From Sphaerochaeta sp032144095 (GTDB lineage: Bacteria; Spirochaetota; Spirochaetia; Sphaerochaetales; Sphaerochaetaceae): a DNA stretch of 64,000 nucleotides. A model generated the notes under the pieces. That model saw only the letters and a program-made list of their open reading frames with translations, did not search any database and was not told where the DNA came from. The DNA lies in contig NZ_JAVSNJ010000007.1 of NCBI RefSeq assembly GCF_032144095.1, positions 34,605 to 98,604 of the forward strand, in the 5' to 3' direction. Numbering within the stretch: the first letter of the stretch is position 1; every line of letters starts with the position of its first letter. Made by a program: the position numbers and the translations under genes. Of the stretch, positions 50,555 to 58,539 are shown piece after piece.

Positions 50555-51715
50555 ATGGCAAAGAGTGTTGCGCAGATCAACGAGAAGATCAAACAAGGGA
50601 AGGTTGTGGTCGTCACCGCCGAAGAGTTCACCCTGATGGCACAGCACACCAGCATAGAGGTCCTCGCCGATGAGGTTGACGTAGTCACCACGGCAACCTT
50701 CGGCCCGATGTGCTCCTCCTCGGCAGTCATCAACTTCGGCCACTGGTCCCCAGGCATCAGGATGGAGGAGATAACGCTCAACGGGGTCTCCGCCTATGAG
50801 GGGCTTGCCGCGGTGGATACGATCATTGGGGCAACAGCAGAATCGAAGTTTGATCCAACCTACGGAGGGGCAAATGTGATCGAGGATCTCATTGCAGGAA
50901 AGGATGTGCGTCTCGTTGCCCGGGGAAAGGGCACCGACTGCTACCCTACCAAGGAGATAGACACCTGGATCAACAAGGATACTATCAATGAATTCTATCT
51001 GTTCAACCCCCGTAACTCCTACCAGAACTATGCGGCTGCCACCAACAGCACCAACAAGATCAGGAACACCTACATGGGGATCCTGCTTCCCCGATGTAGC
51101 AACATAACCTACTCCACCAGCGGAGAACTCAGCCCCCTGCTCAACGACCCCTATCTCAGGACCATAGGGCTGGGGACAAGGATTTTCCTCGGCGGGACCG
51201 AAGGGTATGTGGTTTGGAACGGGACCCAGTACAATACCACCCGGGAGAGGAACGAGCACGGCATCCCCTTGGGTGGTGGTGCTACCCTTGCCGTCATTGG
51301 CGATGCCAAGAAGATGTCCACCGATTACATCCGCTCGGCCTACTATGAGAAGTACGGCATATCCATGTTTGTGGGAATCGGCATTCCCATCCCGGTTCTG
51401 GATGTCGAGATGGCAAGGCATCTGGCCATCAGCAACAGGCAGATCGACACCATGATCCTTGACTATGGCATCGAAGGCCACCCCAGTGTCGGCAGGACCA
51501 CCTATGCAGAACTGCAGAGCGGCAAGGTTACCCTCCCTGACGGCAAGGAGGTGAAGAGTGCCCCCCTCTCCTCCCTGAGCATGGCAAGGGAGATAGCAAA
51601 GCTTTTGCAAGAGTGGATAGAGGAAGGCTCCTTTTTCCTTACCGAAGCGGTCCACATGTTTCCCCAGGACAGCTTTGTGAAAACCATGGTGAGCCGAGAG
51701 GAGGGTACCCGATGA
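50555..51715 (+). CDS. DUF39 (COG1900) homocysteine biosynthesis protein
   Basis: A 386-residue DUF39 protein. In Methanosarcina acetivorans the COG1900 protein MA1821 works with the NIL-ferredoxin MA1822 to turn aspartate semialdehyde and sulfide into homocysteine. Seen here are the conserved MCSSSAVINFGHWSP with a likely catalytic Cys, GGANVIEDL, the ARGKGTDCYPTKE block and LGGGATLAVIGDAK. It overlaps the NIL-ferredoxin gene by four bases (ATGA), and MetH follows two genes later, so homocysteine supply to MetH is the likely purpose. Confidence 0.9.
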   Translation: MAKSVAQINEKIKQGKVVVVTAEEFTLMAQHTSIEVLADEVDVVTTATFGPMCSSSAVINFGHWSPGIRMEEITLNGVSAYEGLAAVDTIIGATAESKFDPTYGGANVIEDLIAGKDVRLVARGKGTDCYPTKEIDTWINKDTINEFYLFNPRNSYQNYAAATNSTNKIRNTYMGILLPRCSNITYSTSGELSPLLNDPYLRTIGLGTRIFLGGTEGYVVWNGTQYNTTRERNEHGIPLGGGATLAVIGDAKKMSTDYIRSAYYEKYGISMFVGIGIPIPVLDVEMARHLAISNRQIDTMILDYGIEGHPSVGRTTYAELQSGKVTLPDGKEVKSAPLSSLSMAREIAKLLQEWIEEGSFFLTEAVHMFPQDSFVKTMVSREEGTR

Positions 51716-52125
51716 AAAAACGCTATGCACTACGCTTCTCCCCAACCCTTGTTGAGCAACCCTTGGTAAGCAAGCTGGTCAGGACCTACGACGTGGACAT
51801 CAACATCCTCAACGCCGATGTCGCTTCAGGTAGGGGTGGCAAGCTCATCGTCGAGCTTTCGGGAACACAAGAGGCCCTCTCCGGCAGTGTAGCCTGGCTT
51901 TTGGACAGCGGTATCCTCGTGTCGGAGATGTTCAAGGAGCTGACGTTCCAAGAGGAGGGTTGCATCAACTGTGGTGCGTGTACCGCAGTCTGCTCCTCAA
52001 GGGCACTGAGCATGGATCCCCAGTGGAAGCTGGTCTACGATCCAGCCCTCTGTGTGGTCTGTTCGCTCTGTGTGCAGGCATGCCCCATGCAGCTCTTCGA
52101 AGTCTCCAATGAGAGAGAGGCCTAG
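51712..52125 (+). CDS. NIL-domain 4Fe-4S ferredoxin, partner in homocysteine synthesis
   Basis: A 137-residue protein with an N-terminal NIL domain (about residues 3-75) and a C-terminal two-cluster ferredoxin: CINCGACTAVCSSRAL and CVVCSLCVQACPM. In methanogens the orthologous protein supplies electrons or sulfur to the DUF39 enzyme. The ATG overlaps the DUF39 stop by four bases. It is followed three bases later by the UPF0280 gene. Confidence 0.9.
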   Translation: MKKRYALRFSPTLVEQPLVSKLVRTYDVDINILNADVASGRGGKLIVELSGTQEALSGSVAWLLDSGILVSEMFKELTFQEEGCINCGACTAVCSSRALSMDPQWKLVYDPALCVVCSLCVQACPMQLFEVSNEREA

Positions 52126-52128
52126 GCT

Positions 52129-52875
52129 ATGTTCCAGAGCCGTACCTACCGAAAAGAGATGGGGGGCTCCCGTTTTACCTCCTTTGTCCTTGCGGTGGGA
52201 GAGAGCGACCTATGGATCGGCTATACCCCAGCTCTGGTGGCGATCGACCAAGTCCGCTCTGAGGCTGCACACATCCTCAGAAGATTGCGCAATGAGATCC
52301 TCACCTTCCCTGACCCAACATTTCTGACCTCCCTTGTCCCCCTTGCAGAGGGTAACCTCCCTTGTTCGCCGTTTCTCTCTGGGATGCTCCAGGCCGCCAG
52401 GCTCTCCCACACCGGACCAATGGCCAGTGTGGCAGGGGCCATTGCCCAAGAGGTCGGAAGGCATCTGAAGGAGAGGTTCTGCTTGGATGAGGTTGTTGTG
52501 GAAAATGGAGGGGACCTCTATATTGATATCCTGAAAGAGTTGTCTGTAACGCTGTATGCAGGGGACAATAGCCTTTCGGGTAAGGTTTCAATAGTAGTGG
52601 ACCCTTTTCATAGCCCTATCGGGGTTTGCACCTCCTCTGCAAAAATTGGGCACTCCACAAGCTTCGGCAAGGCCGATGCTGTAATGGTTGCCTGCAAGGA
52701 TGCTGCCCTGGCCGATGGGTATGCAACCTCCTACTGCAACAAGGTAGAGACCGAGGACGATGTCCAGGCCATATGCAACGAAATGAATGCACAGGGGCAA
52801 ATCCTATCAGCCCTTGTGTTGCTCGATACAAAGCTGGCACTCTGTGGCCAGTTGGAGGTTCGCACCCAAGCATGA
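52129..52875 (+). CDS. UPF0280 family protein, sulfide-assimilation accessory
   Basis: A 248-residue member of UPF0280 (COG2122), a family with an ApbE-like fold. In M. acetivorans the COG2122 protein MA1715 improves sulfide assimilation into homocysteine and cysteine. Visible here are GPMASVAGAIAQEVG, VENGGDLYI and the CTSSAKIGHSTSFGKADAV block with its conserved Ser-His. It overlaps metH by four bases (ATGA). Having all three sulfide-assimilation families in one operon with metH makes the functional link strong. Confidence 0.88.
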   Translation: MFQSRTYRKEMGGSRFTSFVLAVGESDLWIGYTPALVAIDQVRSEAAHILRRLRNEILTFPDPTFLTSLVPLAEGNLPCSPFLSGMLQAARLSHTGPMASVAGAIAQEVGRHLKERFCLDEVVVENGGDLYIDILKELSVTLYAGDNSLSGKVSIVVDPFHSPIGVCTSSAKIGHSTSFGKADAVMVACKDAALADGYATSYCNKVETEDDVQAICNEMNAQGQILSALVLLDTKLALCGQLEVRTQA

Positions 52876-55800
52876 ACAGACAAGCATATTTGCACAAGAT
52901 AGTCGGTGAACGAATTGCACTCCTTGACGGGGCGATGGGGACGATGATCCAAAAAGAAAGCCTGGAAGCCGATGACTTCACCTTTGAAGGAAAGGTTGCC
53001 CTGGGGTGCAATGAGGTGCTCAACCTCACCCGAGGGGATGTCATCTTCGGCATCCATACTGCCTACCTCGAGGCAGGGTCTGACATCATCGAGACCAACA
53101 CCTTCTGTGCCAACGCCTTCAACCTTGAGGAGTATGGGCTCAGCGATGAAGTTGCAACCATCAACCAGGCTGCGTGCGAGATAGCCCGTGAGGCGGCAGC
53201 TGACTTTGAGGCCAGCCATGAGGGCTATGCCTTTATAGCCGGTGTGCTTGGGCCGACCAACCGGGGCCTCTCCTTTTCCTCCAATGTCGATGACCCTGCC
53301 TTTAGGCAGAGTGATTTCGCCTCGTTCAAGGCGATGTATGCCCATCAGGCCGAAGTGCTTCTTGAAGGAAGCGTCGACCTGTTGCTGATCGAGACGGTCT
53401 TCGACACCCTCGTAGCAAAAAGTGCGATCATGGGATGCCTTGAGGCGATGGAAAAGATGGACCGCCGTGTTCCTTTGATGGTCAGTGCAACCTTCAGCGA
53501 CCAGAGCGGGCGTACCCTGAGTGGACAGACTCTGGAAGCCTTTGTCATCGCCCTCTCCTCCTTCCCCTTGTTTTCCCTGGGACTGAACTGCTCCACAGGA
53601 CCTGAGGAGATGCTGCCCCTCATCAGGAAACTCTCCTCCCTTGCTCCGTTCTACATCAGCGCCCACCCCAATGCAGGTTTTCCAGACAAGGAGGGTTTCT
53701 ACACCCTGTCTCCCCAGCAGATGGCAGATGAGTTGGAGGGTGTCCTCGCTTCAGGATGCCTGAATATCGTAGGGGGGTGCTGCGGGACCGAGCCGGACCA
53801 TATCCGCGCCCTTTCCAAGGCAATCCAAGGCAAACCAACCCATATACGGGTTGAAAGGCAACATACCCTGAGCCTCAGCGGTCTGGAAGGGGTGACGGCC
53901 AAGCCAGGGCAGCTTCTCGTCATTGGCGAGCGGACCAATGTGGCAGGGTCGCGGAAGTTTGCCCGCCTTATCCAAGGCAAGAAATGGGAGGAGGCACTCT
54001 CGGTTGCCCGGAAGCAGATCGAGGAAGGTGCCCAGGTCATCGACCTCTGCATGGATGCCTCGATGCTCGAAGCCAAGGAGAGCATGGTCACCTTCCTCAG
54101 GCATATCGGAAGCGATCCTTCCGTAAGCAGGGTTCCTGTCATGGTCGACTCCTCCGACTGGTCTGTCATTGAGGCAGCCCTCCAGGAGATCCAGGGCAGG
54201 TGCATCGTAAACTCCATCAGCCTGAAAGAGGGCCCGGAGAAGTTTTTGTCCCATGCAAAGCTTATCGCCTCCTATGGCTGTGCCATGGTTGTGATGCTCT
54301 TTGATGAGGAGGGACAGGCCGATGGCTATGAGAAGAAGATTGCCATTGCACAACGTAGCTACAACCTGCTCATCCAGGCAGGCATAGAGCCTGAGGCCAT
54401 CATCTTCGATCCCAATGTGCTCACCATTGCCACAGGAATCGATGAGCATGACACCTATGCACGCGATTTCCTGAAGGCTGTTTCCTGGATCAAGGGGAAC
54501 CTTCCCCACTGCCACACCAGTGGAGGGGTCAGCAACCTCTCCTTCTCGTTCCGGGGAAACGACCCCCTGCGCAACGCCATGCATGCAATCTTCCTCGACC
54601 TGTCCGATCTGGACATGGCCATAGTCAACCCAGCTGTCAGCAGGGATGTCACTGCCATCGAAGCGAATGCAAGGACCATCATTACCCAGGCCCTCCTTGC
54701 CGAGGGGGATGACCTTCCTTCCTTGCGCAAGGACCTCATCGACCTTGCATTGCAAAGTGATCTTGGTAGTGTCGACAGCAATGCCGAGAGTTCGATACAG
54801 GAGGCCGAAGCGTGGAAGGCTCTCTCCCCCAGAGAGAGGCTGGTCCAAGCCGTACTCAAAGGGGAGATAGGGTATCTTGCAGAGGACCTGGCCCTCCTTT
54901 CGGAGGAAAATCCCCTGACCCTGGTGGAAGGCCCCCTGATGGATGGCATGAAACAGGTCGGGCTTCTCTTTGGGGAAGGCAAGTTGTTCCTTCCCCAGGT
55001 TGTCCGAAGTGCCCGTACCATGAAGATGGCTGTCGATATCCTCCAGCCACGAATTACTGCATATATCGAGAACTCAAAGCTAGATCTAGGCGATCAGGCA
55101 AAGAAGGTTGCAGTCATTGCTACGGTAAAGGGTGATGTGCACGACATTGGCAAGAACATCGTCAGCCTGATCCTTACCTGCAACAATTTCGAGGTGATCG
55201 ACCTTGGGGTGATGGTTCCCAAGGAAGTGATACTCTCCTCTGCCCTGGAACACAAAGCCGACCTGGTTGGGTTGAGTGGGCTCATCACCCCCTCCCTGAA
55301 GGAGATGGCCTCTGTCATCTCCCTCTTCCAGGAGCGGGGGTGTACCATCCCCATCTTTGTGGGTGGGGCAACCACCAGCGAACTGCACACCGCAGTTAAG
55401 CTCTCCCCCCTGTATGGAGGGTCTGTAATCCAGACCCGTGATGCCTCCGCGATGGCTTTGACCGCCAGCCAGGCAGTTGGGCAGGAAAAGGAACAGTTTT
55501 TCAGAAGACATGCAGAACAGACCCTCTATCTGGTCCAGAAGGAGCGGGCAGAAAAGAGTCCCCAACCACCCTTTTCCTATGCATCGATTCTGGAAAAGCA
55601 GGAGCAGAAGAGCCAGGGTTCCAAGGCAGAGGAGTATGGCATCTTTGTTGTTGATGGCTTCAGGCTCGACTACTTGGTGGAGAAGATAAACTGGAAGATG
55701 TACTGTGCGGCTTGGAAAGTCCCCTTTGCAAGTGACGAGGGAAAGCGCCTTGTCTCTGAGGCAAAGGCCCTTCTTGATGACAAGGAGCTCGCTGCCCTGT

Positions 55801-56405
55801 TCGAAGAAGGGTGCCGTATTGTCTGTGGCCTCTTTCCCGCACAGAGCGATCGTCTGGAGGTGAAGGTGGGGGATAGCTCCTTCTTCTTCCTTCGCAATGA
55901 GCAGAGCGGGTTCTGCCTTGCCGATGCCATAGCCAAGGAGGATACCGTCGGGCTATTGGTAGCCAGTTCCTCATTGCAACTGCAAGAGAGGCTGCTTACG
56001 CTCAAGCAGGAAGGCGAGACCTACAGCCACCTGGCCATCCAGCTGCTCTCCGACAGGCTTGCCGAGGTATTGGCCGATGAGGCAGAGGCTTTCCTCAGGC
56101 AACGGTGGGGCTGCCCTTGCCCTACCTTCATCCGTCCGGCGCCTGGGTACTCCTCCTGGAGCGACCACAGCGAGAAGCGTACCCTGTTTGACCTTTTGCA
56201 GGCCGAACAGCGGATCGGTGTCCGTCTTACCGAGAGTTTCGCCATGGACCCTGCTTCAACGGTCTGTTCGATGCTCATCGGTGGCGAGGACCTCCGCTAT
56301 TTTGCCGTAGGCAAGATAGCGGACGAGCAGCTTGACCTGTACGCCCAAAGAAAGGGTGTGGCAAAGGATATGCTTGTCACACTGCTCTCCGGTATGGAAT
56401 ACTGA
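52872..56405 (+). CDS. metH: Cobalamin-dependent methionine synthase
   Basis: MetH methylates homocysteine using methyl-tetrahydrofolate and B12. At 1177 residues it is full length with all modules: homocysteine domain (residues about 1-310, zinc ligands in NCSTG and GGCCGT), pterin domain (about 340-620, from IGERTNVAGS), cap and B12-binding domain (VHDIGKNIV with the B12-ligand His; then LGVMVP and GLSGLI), and C-terminal reactivation domain (RPAPGYSSWSDHSEK). The open frame reaches far upstream, but the ATG at 52872 overlaps the UPF0280 stop and matches the family start. B12 use here fits the B12 riboswitch on nrdD. Confidence 0.97.
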   Translation: MNRQAYLHKIVGERIALLDGAMGTMIQKESLEADDFTFEGKVALGCNEVLNLTRGDVIFGIHTAYLEAGSDIIETNTFCANAFNLEEYGLSDEVATINQAACEIAREAAADFEASHEGYAFIAGVLGPTNRGLSFSSNVDDPAFRQSDFASFKAMYAHQAEVLLEGSVDLLLIETVFDTLVAKSAIMGCLEAMEKMDRRVPLMVSATFSDQSGRTLSGQTLEAFVIALSSFPLFSLGLNCSTGPEEMLPLIRKLSSLAPFYISAHPNAGFPDKEGFYTLSPQQMADELEGVLASGCLNIVGGCCGTEPDHIRALSKAIQGKPTHIRVERQHTLSLSGLEGVTAKPGQLLVIGERTNVAGSRKFARLIQGKKWEEALSVARKQIEEGAQVIDLCMDASMLEAKESMVTFLRHIGSDPSVSRVPVMVDSSDWSVIEAALQEIQGRCIVNSISLKEGPEKFLSHAKLIASYGCAMVVMLFDEEGQADGYEKKIAIAQRSYNLLIQAGIEPEAIIFDPNVLTIATGIDEHDTYARDFLKAVSWIKGNLPHCHTSGGVSNLSFSFRGNDPLRNAMHAIFLDLSDLDMAIVNPAVSRDVTAIEANARTIITQALLAEGDDLPSLRKDLIDLALQSDLGSVDSNAESSIQEAEAWKALSPRERLVQAVLKGEIGYLAEDLALLSEENPLTLVEGPLMDGMKQVGLLFGEGKLFLPQVVRSARTMKMAVDILQPRITAYIENSKLDLGDQAKKVAVIATVKGDVHDIGKNIVSLILTCNNFEVIDLGVMVPKEVILSSALEHKADLVGLSGLITPSLKEMASVISLFQERGCTIPIFVGGATTSELHTAVKLSPLYGGSVIQTRDASAMALTASQAVGQEKEQFFRRHAEQTLYLVQKERAEKSPQPPFSYASILEKQEQKSQGSKAEEYGIFVVDGFRLDYLVEKINWKMYCAAWKVPFASDEGKRLVSEAKALLDDKELAALFEEGCRIVCGLFPAQSDRLEVKVGDSSFFFLRNEQSGFCLADAIAKEDTVGLLVASSSLQLQERLLTLKQEGETYSHLAIQLLSDRLAEVLADEAEAFLRQRWGCPCPTFIRPAPGYSSWSDHSEKRTLFDLLQAEQRIGVRLTESFAMDPASTVCSMLIGGEDLRYFAVGKIADEQLDLYAQRKGVAKDMLVTLLSGMEY

Positions 56406-56409
56406 GTCT

Positions 56410-57363
56410 ATGAAAGTCATAGATATCCTCAAAGAGGCCAAGAAGCCACTGTTTACCTTTGAACTGGTCCCTCCCCTGAAGGGTGGGAATGCACAGACTC
56501 TCCTTGAGACGGTACGGTCGTTGAGCATCTATGAGCCAGCCTACATCAATGTCACCAACCACCAGGCAGAGGTTGTCTATGTAGAACGTCCGGATGGCTT
56601 GCTTGAACGTCGTACGGTTCGCAAACGGCCTGGTACCATCGCCCTCTCTGCCTTGATCCAGCACACCTTCGGCATTCCTGTGGTTGCCCACCTCATCTGC
56701 GGTGGCATGAGAAGCGAGGAGATCGAGGATGCCCTGCTGGAGCTCAACTTTTTGGGAGTCAACAATGTCCTTGCCCTGCGCGGTGATCCACCGGTCGGGC
56801 AAAAGCGGTTTGTACCCATCAGCGGGGGGTATGAGTATTCCAGCGAGATGGTCAGCCAGATCGCTAGACTGAACCAGGGCCGCTATCTTGATGAAAGCCT
56901 CGTCGGTGGGGAGAAGACCAACTTCTGTATCGGGGTTGCCGGCTATCCCGAAAAGCATGCGGAGGCGGCAAACCGCCTCTCTGACATTGAGCACCTGAAG
57001 CAGAAGGTCGCCTGTGGGGCTGAGTACATCGTGACGCAGATGTTCTTTGACAATGCCGTCTACTACCGGTTTGTCGAAGAGTGCCGCGCAAGTGGTATCC
57101 ATGTGCCCATCATTCCAGGCATCAAGCCGATCGGCAGCAAGCGTGACCTCGCGACCATCCCACAAACCTTCCATATCGACTTTCCCGCTGAGCTGGTTGA
57201 GCTCCTTGACAGGGCCAACAAGCTGTCCGAAGTAAAGGAGGTGGGTGTCTACTGGTGCAAGAAACAGGCGAAGGACCTCATCGAGTATGGGGTTCCCGGT
57301 GTTCATTTCTATACCTTGGGCAAGGCAGAGGCTGTCTCCCAAGTGGTCAATGCTGTATATTGA
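56410..57363 (+). CDS. metF: 5,10-methylenetetrahydrofolate reductase
   Basis: MetF makes the methyl-tetrahydrofolate used by MetH. The 317-residue flavin-containing TIM barrel has FTFELVPPLKG at the start, NVLALRGDPP for folate and flavin binding, and IVTQMFFDNAVYYRF. The ATG at 56410 is four bases after metH. An earlier in-frame start would lie inside metH and is not used. Confidence 0.93.
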   Translation: MKVIDILKEAKKPLFTFELVPPLKGGNAQTLLETVRSLSIYEPAYINVTNHQAEVVYVERPDGLLERRTVRKRPGTIALSALIQHTFGIPVVAHLICGGMRSEEIEDALLELNFLGVNNVLALRGDPPVGQKRFVPISGGYEYSSEMVSQIARLNQGRYLDESLVGGEKTNFCIGVAGYPEKHAEAANRLSDIEHLKQKVACGAEYIVTQMFFDNAVYYRFVEECRASGIHVPIIPGIKPIGSKRDLATIPQTFHIDFPAELVELLDRANKLSEVKEVGVYWCKKQAKDLIEYGVPGVHFYTLGKAEAVSQVVNAVY

Positions 57364-57384
57364 GAAACAAAGAAGGAGTGTGCT

Positions 57385-57807
57385 ATGGCAGAAAAGATTT
57401 CGGTTACCAAGAAAGGGAGTGCGTTTTTTTTGAGGCTGGTGATTTCCTTGCTCTATATCAGCATCGGGTTGCAGGGGCTTATTACCAAAGGAGGAGGCTC
57501 GGGGATACGCTCGCTGTACAATGTGTTCGACTCTGATGTCCTTCTCTACCTCGTGGCCATTGTTGTGCTTTTGAGCGGTATTGTGTTGCTCGTACCCTTG
57601 TTTACCAAGAAGCTCCCCCCAGTTTTTGTCAAGGCTGGAATGATTGCTGTGTTGGTGATCTGGGTTGCGGTCATCTTCTTTTCGGACATCGCCCCAGGCT
57701 TCAGGGGGTTTGACGCAAAAGAGTGGATCTCCTGGATTGAGAGTGTGATGTACCACCTCATCGTGCTGATAGCTACCTATGAGGTGAGCAGGAAAGCTCT
57801 AGCGTGA
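57385..57807 (+). CDS. Unknown small membrane protein
   Basis: A 140-residue protein with four predicted membrane segments and no recognised motif. AAGGAG precedes the ATG. It is 21 bases after metF and probably ends the methionine operon. Its last nine bases overlap the convergent nth gene. Confidence 0.7.
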   Translation: MAEKISVTKKGSAFFLRLVISLLYISIGLQGLITKGGGSGIRSLYNVFDSDVLLYLVAIVVLLSGIVLLVPLFTKKLPPVFVKAGMIAVLVIWVAVIFFSDIAPGFRGFDAKEWISWIESVMYHLIVLIATYEVSRKALA

Positions 57808-58461
57808 CCTGCTGACACCATGTTTCGGACAGCTTTGCTGTTGGGGGCATTTGCTGCACCAAGGGCTTACCGAGGTGCAGATCAGCTGCCCGTAGATGAC
57901 CAATAGCTCATTCAGCGGTATCCAGAAGCGCCTGGGCATGACACCCTGGAGGGCTATCTCTGTCCGTTCAGGTGTCTTTGTCTCGACCCATCCCATCCTG
58001 TTTGCAATCTTGTGTACATGACAGTCAACACAGATAGCCTCTATGCCGAAACCCAGGTTGAGGGTAAGGTTTGCTGTCTTTATACCCACCCCTGGAAGCT
58101 TCATCAAGGCCTCACTTGTGGAGGGGACCTCCCCCCCATAGGAGGCAAGCAGCTCCCTGCTTATGCTCTGTAGGGTCTTTGCCTTTGTCTTGTAGAACCC
58201 TGCAGGGTAGATTGCCCTCTCTATCTCATCGGTTGAAAGCCCAAGCATGGCTTCTGGGGTATCTGCCAGTGCGAAGAGGCGCCTGCTTGAGGATAGGGTG
58301 ACATCATCCTTTGTCCGCAAGGAGAGGATGGTTGCTATGAGCACCCTGAAGGGATCCTGCTTTTCCTCTGCGATCAAGGAGAGTGAGGGAAGGGTCCTCC
58401 CCTCATGCTCGATGGCTTTTCTGAATGAGGAAAAAATCTCTTCCCAATATGTTTCGTCCAT
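57799..58461 (-). CDS. nth: Endonuclease III
   Basis: Nth removes oxidised pyrimidines and cuts abasic sites. Key features: the helix-hairpin-helix LPGVGIKTANL with catalytic Lys, the catalytic Asp in CVDCHVHKIANRMGW, and the 4Fe-4S loop C-x7-C-x2-C-x5-C near the C-terminus. The frame extends to 58497, but no ribosome-binding site supports the earlier starts. The ATG at 58461 lies seven bases after a TATGCA hexamer with TTGTCT 17 bases upstream, so a leaderless start is proposed; the ATG at 58473 is the alternative. Confidence 0.93.
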   Translation of the reverse strand: MDETYWEEIFSSFRKAIEHEGRTLPSLSLIAEEKQDPFRVLIATILSLRTKDDVTLSSSRRLFALADTPEAMLGLSTDEIERAIYPAGFYKTKAKTLQSISRELLASYGGEVPSTSEALMKLPGVGIKTANLTLNLGFGIEAICVDCHVHKIANRMGWVETKTPERTEIALQGVMPRRFWIPLNELLVIYGQLICTSVSPWCSKCPQQQSCPKHGVSRSR

Positions 58462-58504
58462 GGGTATTTGCATACCACAGCCGGGGAGAAAAGACAAGGA
58501 TTAC

Positions 58505-58533
58505 TTGACCTTTTGGAGGATACCCTCTAGCGT
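58505..58533 (+). promoter_or_regulatory. aroF-pheA promoter, predicted leaderless start
   Basis: -35 TTGACC (58505-58510), 17-base spacer, weak -10 TAGCGT (58528-58533), six bases, ATG at 58540. A GGAGGA lies 18 bases upstream of the ATG, too far to serve it. Confidence 0.5.
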
Positions 58534-58539
58534 ATTTGC

